Below, piece by piece: positions 9,358 to 17,187 of a stretch of DNA of 64,000 nucleotides. The notes below the pieces were generated by a model. The model saw only the letters and a program-made list of their open reading frames with translations. It was not told the DNA's origin and did no database searches. Location of the stretch: NCBI GenBank assembly GCA_021295815.1, contig JAGWBQ010000010.1, positions 1 to 64,000 of the forward strand, in the 5' to 3' direction. The position numbers were made by a program, and so were the translations under genes. Each line of letters starts with the position of its first letter. Position 1 is the stretch's first letter. Origin of the DNA: Gemmatimonadota bacterium. Lineage in GTDB: Bacteria; Gemmatimonadota; Gemmatimonadetes; Longimicrobiales; Gaopeijiaceae.

Positions 9358-9853
9358 CTTTCAGTCCCCATTTCTCAATGCCTGCGTATACCTCGGCGAG
9401 CTTCTTGCGGGCTCGCGCCAGAGTGGTGCCCACCGCCCCCTTGGAGAGCCCCACCTGTTCCGCGATCTCCGTGTAACTGGCCCCCGAGTCCCAAAGCAGG
9501 ATTACGGCCCGGTCGCGTTCGTTCAGCTCCTGGAGAGTTGCGCGCACTCGCTTCCGGACCTCGTCCGCCTCGAGCACCTGCTCCGGAGTGGCCACGCCGG
9601 AGGCGGTCGCGAGCTCGCCCTTCAGAAGCGTCAGGTGCTTCTTGCGCCGCACCGCCGCGCGGGCCTCGTCGCGAGCCAGGTTGGCGCTCACCTGGAAGAG
9701 CCAGGCGCGAGGTTTCCTAGGCTTGTGCTGGAGCGCGCGCACGAAGGCCTCCTGGGCCAGATCCGCAGCTCGCTCCGGGTCCCACACGTACTTCTGCAAG
9801 AAGCGGACGAGTTCCGGGTAGGTGCTCCGGTAGAGCTCCGACCAGTCGGTCAT
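9344..9853 (-). CDS. ECF-family RNA polymerase sigma factor
   Basis: A 169-residue sigma-70 family protein with region 2 (YRSTYPELVRFLQKYVWDPE, DLAQEAFVRALQH, RAWLFQVSANLARDEARAAVRRKK) and region 4 (LNERDRAVILLWDSGASYTE followed by the recognition helix IAEQVGLSKGAVGTTLARARKKL). It directs polymerase to a small regulon, normally held in check by the anti-sigma domain encoded directly downstream. Its ATG overlaps the TGA of the VIT/VWA gene (ATGA), and its own stop overlaps the anti-sigma start by 14 bases. I could not find a convincing autoregulatory ECF promoter upstream of the operon. Confidence 0.93.
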   Translation of the reverse strand: MTDWSELYRSTYPELVRFLQKYVWDPERAADLAQEAFVRALQHKPRKPRAWLFQVSANLARDEARAAVRRKKHLTLLKGELATASGVATPEQVLEADEVRKRVRATLQELNERDRAVILLWDSGASYTEIAEQVGLSKGAVGTTLARARKKLAEVYAGIEKWGLKDAAK

Positions 9854-12171
9854 CCGCCCTCGCGGAACGCGCGCACGACCGCCGCGACCTCGGACGGATC
9901 GAGCTCCGGCCGGTCGAGGGCGCTCTCGGTGAAGCGCAGGCTCACGCCTACGCCGGCGATGGTCACTTCGGTCAACTCCTTCAGCACAGGCAGGATCTCG
10001 GGCAGGTCGCGGACCAGCGCGAACCAGGCGTCGCTGAAGTGCACGATCGTGACGGACTCGACGTCCTCTGCGTGGTGCACGTCCATCCAGACACCGTCTT
10101 CCTCCACGAAGCTGCGACCTCCGACCCGCCGCGCCGTTCCTGCAAATCCCGGGAGGGCGTGGCTCTCAACGGCCGCCGACATCACGACCAGGTTGTTGAG
10201 CGTCATCATCTCGGTCGCGCGACCTGCGGCTTCGACCGCCGCCTGTCCCGTCGCGTCCGAGCCCCGGGCCGCACCGGGCGTTCTCGGGACGCCGCCGGGA
10301 AGCATGGTCCGCCAATCGGGATCGATCGGGGCGTCGGTAACCACCACGCCCGGTTCGCGGACGAGGTAGGAGGTGTAGCGCGACGGAAGTCCGTAGCGAA
10401 GCGCCAAGGCCCGGATTTCCTCCAGCAGCTCCGGGGTCTCGCCTTCGGTCCACATCCTTCTCTCCAGGTGCCCGAGTTTCCGGGCCGCCCACAGACGCGG
10501 AATGAAGCCGTTGGCGGGTTCCGCCTCGGGGAAGACGAACTCGGTCTCGAACTCGAGTTCCTCCTGACCGCGGCGACCGGCTATCGATACCGAAGCCGGG
10601 CCGGAGCCCGAGAAGCGTCCGAAGAGAACGAGCTCCTGGCCGAGGAAGAGATCGGGAAGACGCGCGGGGTAGGAATCGGCGAACTCGACCGACGAGACGT
10701 TCACCTCAAGGTCCGTGAGAGCCGGATGCGAGACTCTCCGGGCCAGCTCTCCTACCGCTCGCTCCACGTTCTCTCCGGGTGCCACGTAGTCGGTTGCCCC
10801 TCTGCCGGCCTCGCCCAGACGATCGAGGAGATGGGTGTTGACGTCGTAACCGACCCCGAACGAGAAGATGCGGGTACGTCCCACCTTGCCCTCCACGCGG
10901 TCGGCGATGCGGGCCGGGGAGGTCTCGCCGTTGGTGGGCAGACCGTCGGTAAGGAAGACGACCACGGGAAGGCGATCCTCCGGGCTGACGATGCGGAGAG
11001 CCTCGTCGAGCGCTCCGCCGATGTCGGTGCCGCCGTTGGCCATGAGGCCGGCTATCCAGTCGCGGGCGCGATCGGTGGCCGCCCGGCTCCACGGCTCCCA
11101 GTCGTTGGAGTTAGTCATGACCCGGTTCGAGAAGGCGACCAGCCGGAAACGGTCGTCGGGTCCGAGGGAGTGGAGAAGTTGGACCAGGGCCCCCCGCGCC
11201 TGCTCGATCTTCGGACCGGCCATCGATCCCGAGATGTCGAGGACCGCCGTGACGTCCCGAGGAATCGATTCGGCGTCGGTGCTGCCGGGCGAGAGGGTGA
11301 GCATGAAGTAGCCGGCTTCGGTGGTCGGATGGTGGGTCGCGACGGTCACGCCCACGTACTCGTCGGCCAGCGGCAGGAAGAGAGCGAGCTTCCCGGCGCT
11401 GAAGTCGTTGACGTTCACGAAAAGATCGCCCCCCCGCCGTTCGACATCCAGCTCGTGGGTCGGAGAGAACGGATCGTGGAAGCGTTCCTCGTCCTCGACC
11501 CTGATGTGGAAGGAGGCGTCCACCGGCTCCGGCAGCGGCCGCAGCTCGACGTCTTCTCGGTCGGCCCGTCCCGCGCCAGGCTCGTCGCGCGTGCCGCGTC
11601 CGCTTCCGGGCATCGCGAAGCCCGGACTTCCGCCGCGAAGGGCACCGGCGTGTACGAGCCTGTATCCCGACCCCGAGCGAGCGAGGCGTTGGACATAGCG
11701 GATGGTGACCTTGCGTTCCTCTCCCGGACCGATGGGGAAGACTCGCGCTCGCAGAAGTCCGTGGCCGTGGTATTCGATAAGGGCGGGATCCTTCCTGCGG
11801 CGCACTATGCTCTCGTAGATCTCGCGCGCCTCGTCCGCGTCCATGATCTCGCCGCGAAGCTCCTCTTCGCCAAGGTAGAGGGAGAAGTCCTCGAAAACCG
11901 CCTCGCCCGGAATCGGGTAGAGGTAGTCGCCCTCCGCGACGCGAGCGCCGTCGTTCACGAACCACTCGGAAACGGTGACGTGGGCGAGGGACCCTTCCAC
12001 CATAACGTCCACTTCGCTGCGGACGCGGTCCACCGCGAACCCTCCGGCCAGGGGGGGAGGCTCGATCCAACCCTGAGCGTCCAGCGAAGAGGCCGGAAGC
12101 ACGGCGGCGAGGAGCGTGCCTGCAATCACGGCGAGGCGGCAGGAGTTTTCGGCGGGAGCGGTTCTGGTCAT
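9850..12171 (-). CDS. VIT and von Willebrand factor A domain protein, secreted
   Basis: A 773-residue protein. A signal peptide (CRLAVIAGTLLAAVLPASSLDAQ) leads into a VIT domain (SEVDVMVEGSLAHVTVSEWFVN, GDYLYPIPGEAVFEDFSLYLGEEELRGEI, EYHGHGLLRARVFPIGPGEER) and then a VWA domain with an intact MIDAS, DISGSMAG, and GGTDIGGAL and FLTDGLPTNGE further on. This is the inter-alpha-trypsin-inhibitor-like arrangement, presumed to bind partners through a metal ion on the cell surface. ATG at 12171 is chosen because AAGGAG lies 9 bases before it. First gene of the operon with the sigma/anti-sigma pair, hinting that its state may be linked to envelope signalling (inference). Confidence 0.88.
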   Translation of the reverse strand: MTRTAPAENSCRLAVIAGTLLAAVLPASSLDAQGWIEPPPLAGGFAVDRVRSEVDVMVEGSLAHVTVSEWFVNDGARVAEGDYLYPIPGEAVFEDFSLYLGEEELRGEIMDADEAREIYESIVRRRKDPALIEYHGHGLLRARVFPIGPGEERKVTIRYVQRLARSGSGYRLVHAGALRGGSPGFAMPGSGRGTRDEPGAGRADREDVELRPLPEPVDASFHIRVEDEERFHDPFSPTHELDVERRGGDLFVNVNDFSAGKLALFLPLADEYVGVTVATHHPTTEAGYFMLTLSPGSTDAESIPRDVTAVLDISGSMAGPKIEQARGALVQLLHSLGPDDRFRLVAFSNRVMTNSNDWEPWSRAATDRARDWIAGLMANGGTDIGGALDEALRIVSPEDRLPVVVFLTDGLPTNGETSPARIADRVEGKVGRTRIFSFGVGYDVNTHLLDRLGEAGRGATDYVAPGENVERAVGELARRVSHPALTDLEVNVSSVEFADSYPARLPDLFLGQELVLFGRFSGSGPASVSIAGRRGQEELEFETEFVFPEAEPANGFIPRLWAARKLGHLERRMWTEGETPELLEEIRALALRYGLPSRYTSYLVREPGVVVTDAPIDPDWRTMLPGGVPRTPGAARGSDATGQAAVEAAGRATEMMTLNNLVVMSAAVESHALPGFAGTARRVGGRSFVEEDGVWMDVHHAEDVESVTIVHFSDAWFALVRDLPEILPVLKELTEVTIAGVGVSLRFTESALDRPELDPSEVAAVVRAFREGG

Positions 12172-12280
12172 CTCGGGCAACTCCTTGGTTCGGATCGGTT
12201 TCGACAACTGGGTGACGAATCAGACCGCCCCGGTCGCACGTCCGGCAGGCACGGCTCCGCCGAAAATGTTAGCGTTAGAT

Positions 12281-13402
12281 ATGAAGATAGCGGTGCTGGG
12301 GTGCGGGCTCGTGGGATCCGCCATCGTCAGGGATCTCGCCGCGAGCGGCCACACGGTCGTCTGCGCCGACGCCGACGCGGAGCGTCTGGAGTCGGCAGAT
12401 CGCTTCTGCGCATCCGCCAAGCTCGTCGACCTGAGCGCGCCTTCGGCCGTTCGGGCCTTTGTCGCCGACTCCCATATGGCGGTCGGCGCCTTGCCGGGCT
12501 TCATGGGCTTCCTGGCGGTGCGCGCGATCCTCGAGACCGGAAGGCCCGTAGTGGACATCTCCTTCTTCCCGGAGGATTACCGCGAGCTCGACGAGGTCGC
12601 CCGATCGGCGGGCGTCACCTGCCTCGTCGATTGCGGAGTCGCTCCCGGCCTCAGCAACCTCGTCATGGGACGGGCCGAGGCGAGACTCGACCAGGTGGAT
12701 TCCTTTCGATGCCTGGTCGGCGGGCTGCCGGTGCGCCGAGATCCTCCCTGGGAGTACAAGGCCCCCTTCTCGCCGCTCGACGTGATCGAGGAATACGTCC
12801 GACCGGCGCGTTTGAGGCGGAGCGGGGAGGAGCTCGCGCTGCCGGCGCTCTCGGAGCCCGAGCTGGTGGAATTGCCCGGCGTCGGAATGCTGGAGGCCTT
12901 CAATACGGATGGCCTGCGCTCCCTTCTCGTCACCTCCAAGGCTTCGAACATGGTGGAGAAGACCCTTCGCTACCCGGGCCACCGCGCGAAAGTGGAGGCT
13001 CTGCGCGACGCCGGCATGTTCAGCGTCGAGCCGGTGGTGGTGGGGGGCGAGGAGCTCGTGCCCAGGCGGGTGACCGAAGCTCTGCTCCGCGAGACCTGGC
13101 GACTCGACGACGACGAGGAGGAGCTGACCGTGATGCGAGTGGAGATCGAAGGGGAGCTCGGCGGGCGCGGCTGGAGCCGGCGCTGGGATCTTCTCGACCG
13201 GCGGGACCCCACGACCGGGGTCTCGTCCATGGCCCGCACCACCGGCTACACCTGCACCGCGATGGTCGGACTGGTGGCCTCGGGAGCGTGGTCGACTGTC
13301 GGCGCCTTTCCGCCGGAGAGGGTTGGAGCCGACCGTACCTGCTACGACGGCGTCGTGACGCACCTGGCCGAGCGCGGCATCGCTCTGCGGGTAACCGGGT
13401 AG
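12281..13402 (+). CDS. saccharopine dehydrogenase family protein (lysine dehydrogenase-like)
   Basis: A 373-residue NAD(P)-binding oxidoreductase. The Rossmann motif MKIAVLGCGLVGSAIVRDLA starts at residue 1, followed by ADADAERL as the second-strand acidic end, and GVAPGLSNLVMG and EAFNTDGLRSLLVT in the catalytic half. The architecture matches the short saccharopine-dehydrogenase family members that act on lysine or similar amino acids, but substrate is not proven. The ATG at 12281 begins exactly at the Rossmann strand; the frame is open upstream without coding character. It is divergent from the VIT/VWA operon, with a 109-base shared spacer. Confidence 0.85.
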   Translation: MKIAVLGCGLVGSAIVRDLAASGHTVVCADADAERLESADRFCASAKLVDLSAPSAVRAFVADSHMAVGALPGFMGFLAVRAILETGRPVVDISFFPEDYRELDEVARSAGVTCLVDCGVAPGLSNLVMGRAEARLDQVDSFRCLVGGLPVRRDPPWEYKAPFSPLDVIEEYVRPARLRRSGEELALPALSEPELVELPGVGMLEAFNTDGLRSLLVTSKASNMVEKTLRYPGHRAKVEALRDAGMFSVEPVVVGGEELVPRRVTEALLRETWRLDDDEEELTVMRVEIEGELGGRGWSRRWDLLDRRDPTTGVSSMARTTGYTCTAMVGLVASGAWSTVGAFPPERVGADRTCYDGVVTHLAERGIALRVTG

Positions 13403-13482
13403 CGACGAACGGGCCGAGGCCCGTCCGGAGCGCACGAGCGTCCGCACGAGGGCTGGGATGGAACCCCGGGAAGGGTCTGCCC

Positions 13483-13511
13483 TTGACCGTGCGACTCGTG
13501 TCTCCTTAAGC
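13483..13511 (+). promoter_or_regulatory. possible promoter of the D-aminoacylase-like gene
   Basis: TTGACC at 13483-13488 and TTAAGC at 13506-13511 are separated by 17 bases. The -35 match is good and the -10 match poor. It lies about 60 bases before the chosen start. Weak evidence only. Confidence 0.35.
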
Positions 13512-13573
13512 TTCAACGTTCTTGCGGGCCGGGAGTGCGTCCGAGCGTCCCGCCAAATCAACCGAAGCCAGCC

Positions 13574-15283
13574 ATGTCACCTCGTCTCTCCCGCATCGCC
13601 ACCTTCGCCGTTCTCACCCTCACCGGCTGCGCCGTGGAGGAACGCCCCGGGGCCTCCGACGAGGCTGCGAGCTCGACGGTTCACTACGACCTGATAATCG
13701 AGGGAGGCTGGATCGTCGACGGCACCGGCAATGCGGCCTACCCCGGCGACGTGGCCGTCCTCGGAGACCGGATCGCGACCGTCACCGCTCCCGGCATGCT
13801 CGCCGAGGCCGTGGCGGCCACTCGCATAGACGCGAACGGCAGGATCGTGGCTCCCGGCTTCATCGACATCCAGAGCCACTCGCGCGGGAGCTTCGTCGGC
13901 GACGGCGACGGCCGGGTCGTCTCGAAGGTCACCATGGGCGTGACCACGGAGATCATGGGCGAGTCCACGAGCAACGGTCCCGTGACCGACTCGGTGCTCG
14001 TACAGGCTGGCGAAGACGCGGGCCGCACGGTCTTCTCCACCTTCGGCGATTGGATGGAGGCGATGGAGGAGCACGGCGCGAGCGTCAACTTCGGCTCCTT
14101 CGTAGGCGCGACCACCATCCGCATCTACGGCATGGGCCACGACATGGGCGCCGCAGGGCCGGAACAGCTCGAGCGGATGCGAGAAGCCGTGCGCGAGTCG
14201 ATGGAGGACGGCGCATTCGGCATCGGCTCCGCCCTGATCTACCCGCCTGGCAACTTCGCCTCCACCGAAGAGCTCGTCGCCATCAACGAGGCCGCCGCAC
14301 CCTACGGCGGCGTCTACATCACCCACCTCCGTTCGGAAGCGGACGGCTTGCTGGAGGCGATGGACGAGGCCATCCGCATCGGAGTTGAGGCGGGGGTGCC
14401 GGTGGAAATCTACCACCTCAAGGCCGCAGGACGGCGGAACTGGCACAAGGCCGCGCTGGCGGTGGCGAAGATCGATTCGGCCCGGGCGGCAGGCATTGAC
14501 GTCCAGGCCAACATGTACCCGTATACCGCCGGATCGACGGGACTCACCGCCTGCTTCCCGCCTTGGGCTTCGGCGGGGAACCGGCTTATGGAAAGGCTCG
14601 CCGATCCCGAAGAACGCGCACGCATAAGGGAGGAGATGGAGAACCCCAGCGGCACGTGGGAGGACCTCTGCGGTCTATCCACTCCCGAAGGGACCTTGAT
14701 CGTCGGCCTGGACAAGCCCGAGAACGAGCGCTACGTGGGCAGCTATCTCTCCGAGATCGCGGCGGACATGGGTAAGGACTGGATCGAGACCGCCTTCGAC
14801 CTCGTGGCGAGCGAGGAGCAGCGAGTGGGCACGGTCTACTTCATGATGAGCGAAGAGAACGTCGCCATGCAGATGGCACAGGAGTGGATGAAGTTCGGCA
14901 CCGACGCCGGCGGCTGGGACCCGGAGGGGGCCACCGGCCTGACCCACCCGCGGGCCTACGGCACGTTCTCGCGCATACTTGGGAGGTACGCGCGCGAAGA
15001 GGGCGTGCTCTCGCTCGAGGAAGCGGTGCGCAAGATGACCTCCGCCGTCGCCACCCGCATCGGGATCCGCGACCGGGGGCTCGTCGTGCCGGGCTACTTC
15101 GCCGACCTCGTGGTCTTCGATCCCGAGACCGTCGCGGACCACGCCACCTACACCGAGCCGCACCAGCTCTCCAGCGGAGTCGATCACGTCTTCGTGAACG
15201 GGGTGGCCGTGGTCGAGAACGGCGTACACACCGACGCCATGCCGGGCCGACCGGTCCGGGGGAGGGGGTGGAGGGGGCGGTAG
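13574..15283 (+). CDS. D-aminoacylase / N-acyl-D-amino-acid deacylase family amidohydrolase, lipoprotein
   Basis: A 569-residue amidohydrolase-superfamily enzyme with an N-terminal lipoprotein signal (IATFAVLTLTGC). It has the composite beta-sandwich start YDLIIEGGWIVDGTGNAAY, the barrel entry VAPGFIDIQSHSRGSF, VEIYHLKAAGRRNWHKA for later ligands, and the closing GLVVPGYFADLVVFDPETV. Family members cleave N-acyl-D-amino acids or related amides. The first metal motif reads QSHS instead of the usual HxH, so the metal site differs. ATG at 13574 starts the signal peptide. The last ~140 bases of the gene, with the promoter cassette behind it, are duplicated at 18388. Confidence 0.85.
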   Translation: MSPRLSRIATFAVLTLTGCAVEERPGASDEAASSTVHYDLIIEGGWIVDGTGNAAYPGDVAVLGDRIATVTAPGMLAEAVAATRIDANGRIVAPGFIDIQSHSRGSFVGDGDGRVVSKVTMGVTTEIMGESTSNGPVTDSVLVQAGEDAGRTVFSTFGDWMEAMEEHGASVNFGSFVGATTIRIYGMGHDMGAAGPEQLERMREAVRESMEDGAFGIGSALIYPPGNFASTEELVAINEAAAPYGGVYITHLRSEADGLLEAMDEAIRIGVEAGVPVEIYHLKAAGRRNWHKAALAVAKIDSARAAGIDVQANMYPYTAGSTGLTACFPPWASAGNRLMERLADPEERARIREEMENPSGTWEDLCGLSTPEGTLIVGLDKPENERYVGSYLSEIAADMGKDWIETAFDLVASEEQRVGTVYFMMSEENVAMQMAQEWMKFGTDAGGWDPEGATGLTHPRAYGTFSRILGRYAREEGVLSLEEAVRKMTSAVATRIGIRDRGLVVPGYFADLVVFDPETVADHATYTEPHQLSSGVDHVFVNGVAVVENGVHTDAMPGRPVRGRGWRGR

Positions 15284-15515
15284 GCGGTTCAGCGGTCGCT
15301 CGCCCGCGGACCGCGGATCACCCGAGCGTACGCCTCGGCATCAGAGCTGCATCGCATCATCCCGAAGCGCCTGCACGTGCCCGCCGAGGCGCATCCCCGT
15401 GCATGACACACCTCCGAAACGACGGCTCTTGACACCCGGGCGACACCCGCTATCTTGCTCGCCCTACGTCGCGATGGTCATCCCGACCTTCGAGACCGTC
15501 AATCACCTCTTGCTG
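15141..15515 (+). repeat. direct repeat copy 1 (D-aminoacylase 3' end plus promoter-leader cassette)
   Basis: This stretch reappears at 18388-18753 with a constant offset of 3247 bases, from the TACACCGA of the D-aminoacylase C-terminal region through its TAG stop, an untranslated spacer and the TTGACA/TATCTT promoter. By eye there are about a dozen mismatches over roughly 340 aligned bases and no indel until the end. The two copies bracket unit 1 of the propeller array. Confidence 0.85.
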
Positions 15516-15536
15516 GGCGAGCCGCCGGAGGACAGC
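15400..15536 (+). promoter_or_regulatory. promoter-leader cassette A
   Basis: A conserved upstream block (CATGACACACCTCCGAAAC) precedes TTGACA at 15429-15434, a 16-base spacer and TATCTT at 15451-15456, a near-consensus sigma-70-type promoter. The leader then shares GTCGCGATGGTCATCCCGAC with copies at 18655, 20470 and (reverse strand) 52320-52470. It ends at a strong ribosome site GGAGGA (15527-15532) before the leader peptide. The four copies precede different gene sets. Confidence 0.75.
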
Positions 15537-15614
15537 ATGAAATTCTTCACCGCCCCCCCCCTAAATGAGCTGACCGGTTGGCTCGACTGCGAGACCACCG
15601 GGGGGACCCAATAA
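15537..15614 (+). CDS. leader peptide A with poly-C tract (25 residues)
   Basis: ATG at 15537, five bases behind GGAGGA, encodes MKFFTAPPLNELTGWLDCET plus GGTQ. The run of nine C at 15553-15561 encodes the Pro residues. The stop TAA at 15612-15614 is two bases before the ATG of propeller A, so translation is likely coupled. The part up to NELTGWL matches what the leader of copy D would encode in another frame, where it would fuse to a signal peptide. Here the similarity ends after TGWL, as if the rest of a signal peptide had been replaced. Confidence 0.5.
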   Translation: MKFFTAPPLNELTGWLDCETTGGTQ

Positions 15615-15616
15615 GA

Positions 15617-16837
15617 ATGATGGAGCTTCCCTCGGTGCGTGTGTTCGTCGTCGAATTGACATTGATCGTAGGAGTAGTAACGGGAGATACTGTTCCTGTG
15701 CCGGCGCAGCAGGTTGTTGACCTGCCAGCGTTGGACCGCCCACTAGCAGTCGAATACAGGGAGTTGCAGCGATTCGGGGCCTTGACCCACGGATGGGATG
15801 CGTTCGCAAGAGTAAGCTCTGTGGCCTTTCTCTTAGACGGAGCGTTAGTAATAACTGATCTGCGAAGCCAAAGGGTGACGGTTGCGAATGTGATGACCGG
15901 TGAGCTCTTATCCGAAATATCCAAACAGGGTGACGGACCTGGTGAAATTCGCCAGATACATGACGTGCTGACTGCTCCCAATGGAATCACCGTGTACGAC
16001 AGAGGCAAGATGGCGTTTCAGGTCTACTCAATGAATGGAGAGCTTGAAAGTTACGTTCCCGTTGGTGTGGCGGCAAGGGAGTGGCTGTCGCCAGATCTCG
16101 TCGCGTCGTCTCAACACCTGGAGGTCATACACGTCCCCGAGGTCGTGTCTTACTCCACCCATCGTCCGATCATGCGGCTAACGCTCGATGGTGCAAGGAT
16201 GAAGAGCAGCCTGTGGGCTCATGCGTGGCGGTCTGGCGATCAAAGGAACGATAGCAACGACCAGTTTCGATGGGACCCGAGAACGGGTAGTTCAGGGCTC
16301 GACGCGTTCTATCCAGATTTGTATTTGGATGTGCTCCCTGACGGTAGCCTCCTAATGGTGGACTCGTCGGCCTATGAAATCAAGGTGGTCTCACCTGCTT
16401 CTGGGACCCTATCACGAATTATCCGTCGGCCGGTACCGCCTGTCAGGGTGACTGATGCGATAAGGGACGAGGAAAAAAGTCGTCGTCGTCGGGAGGCGGA
16501 CACAAGGGTCCCTCCCTCTCCTAGAGAGTTGATGGATGCTTACCTGGCGGCTATTGACGAGTTGGCGTTCTACCCCGAGCTGTCAGTCATCACTGCGATT
16601 CAAGCGAGCCGAGCGGGTGAGGTTTGGGTCCGTCGACGGTCATCGGTCGATCCGTTGGACGAGAACGGGCCGATCGATGTGATCTCCGCGAGTGGTGATT
16701 ACATGGGCACAATAGCCGCCTCGGATTTCGACATGCCGGCTGCTCTTGGTCCGCTTGGACTCGTGTCCTTTCTCGAGGTAGACGAACGCGGCGTCCAGAT
16801 CGTTGTCGTGGGGGAGCTCTTCCTGGAGGCCGGATGA
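15617..16837 (+). CDS. secreted 6-bladed beta-propeller protein A (low GC)
   Basis: A 406-residue exported protein: signal peptide (VRVFVVELTLIVGVVTGDTV, cleavage near PAQQ) then repeated propeller blades, with the family signature SKQGDGPGEIRQ near residue 100. Members of this 6-bladed beta-propeller family are exported and usually of unknown ligand; no catalytic residues are evident. Base composition is unlike its neighbours: 15661-15720 has 31 of 60 G+C and 15841-15900 has 30 of 60, against 40 of 60 in a sample line of the upstream gene. This suggests recent acquisition. The start is one of two adjacent ATGs. The following gene overlaps by four bases. Confidence 0.75.
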   Translation: MMELPSVRVFVVELTLIVGVVTGDTVPVPAQQVVDLPALDRPLAVEYRELQRFGALTHGWDAFARVSSVAFLLDGALVITDLRSQRVTVANVMTGELLSEISKQGDGPGEIRQIHDVLTAPNGITVYDRGKMAFQVYSMNGELESYVPVGVAAREWLSPDLVASSQHLEVIHVPEVVSYSTHRPIMRLTLDGARMKSSLWAHAWRSGDQRNDSNDQFRWDPRTGSSGLDAFYPDLYLDVLPDGSLLMVDSSAYEIKVVSPASGTLSRIIRRPVPPVRVTDAIRDEEKSRRRREADTRVPPSPRELMDAYLAAIDELAFYPELSVITAIQASRAGEVWVRRRSSVDPLDENGPIDVISASGDYMGTIAASDFDMPAALGPLGLVSFLEVDERGVQIVVVGELFLEAG

Positions 16838-17187
16838 CGAAGCGCAGGTCAACTTGGGTGTACAAGGCCGGACTTGTGGTGTGCGCCCTCTGGATCGTAC
16901 CCGTCGGTGCGTGGTCGACGCCGCTCAAGATGGTCGGCCCGGACTCGTGGGTGACGGTGCTGGAAACGGGCTCTCGACGACCGACAGGGTTGTGGGTGAT
17001 CGATCACCTTCGATCCAATCTCGGGATCGATGAACCCGTGGGTGACAGGAACGAGGCCTGGGGAGCCGCACTCGACGCATGTGTGTCCAATGGTACGCTT
17101 ACCCGGGTATCTCTCGGTAGCAAATGGACCTTCGATTGTGTACGCGAGCCCGCGAAGCGGGGCGACCCACTCACACCGGAAACGTGA
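16834..17187 (+). CDS. small secreted protein with two cysteines
   Basis: 117 residues, starting at an ATGA overlap with propeller A. The basic N-terminus MTKRRSTWVYKAGLVVCALW continues to a likely signal-peptide end near GAWS. The mature part is about 90 residues with two cysteines, in ALDACVSNGT and KWTFDCVRE, which could form one disulfide. It sits between two propeller genes, where other units carry longer small secreted proteins, but I see no sequence similarity to those. The stop TGA shares bases with the ATG of the next propeller (TGATG). Confidence 0.6.
   Translation: MTKRRSTWVYKAGLVVCALWIVPVGAWSTPLKMVGPDSWVTVLETGSRRPTGLWVIDHLRSNLGIDEPVGDRNEAWGAALDACVSNGTLTRVSLGSKWTFDCVREPAKRGDPLTPET

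Noticed and set aside
10039-13509. Very long open frame on the plus strand opposite the VIT/VWA gene
   Set aside because: Arg/Gly/Asp-rich composition, no domain pattern, and it lies antisense to a gene with clear VIT and MIDAS motifs; typical of high-GC DNA.
15537-15614. Leader peptide A as a transcription-attenuation peptide
   Set aside because: No run of one regulatory amino acid and no terminator/antiterminator pair is visible after it; the truncated signal-peptide explanation fits better.
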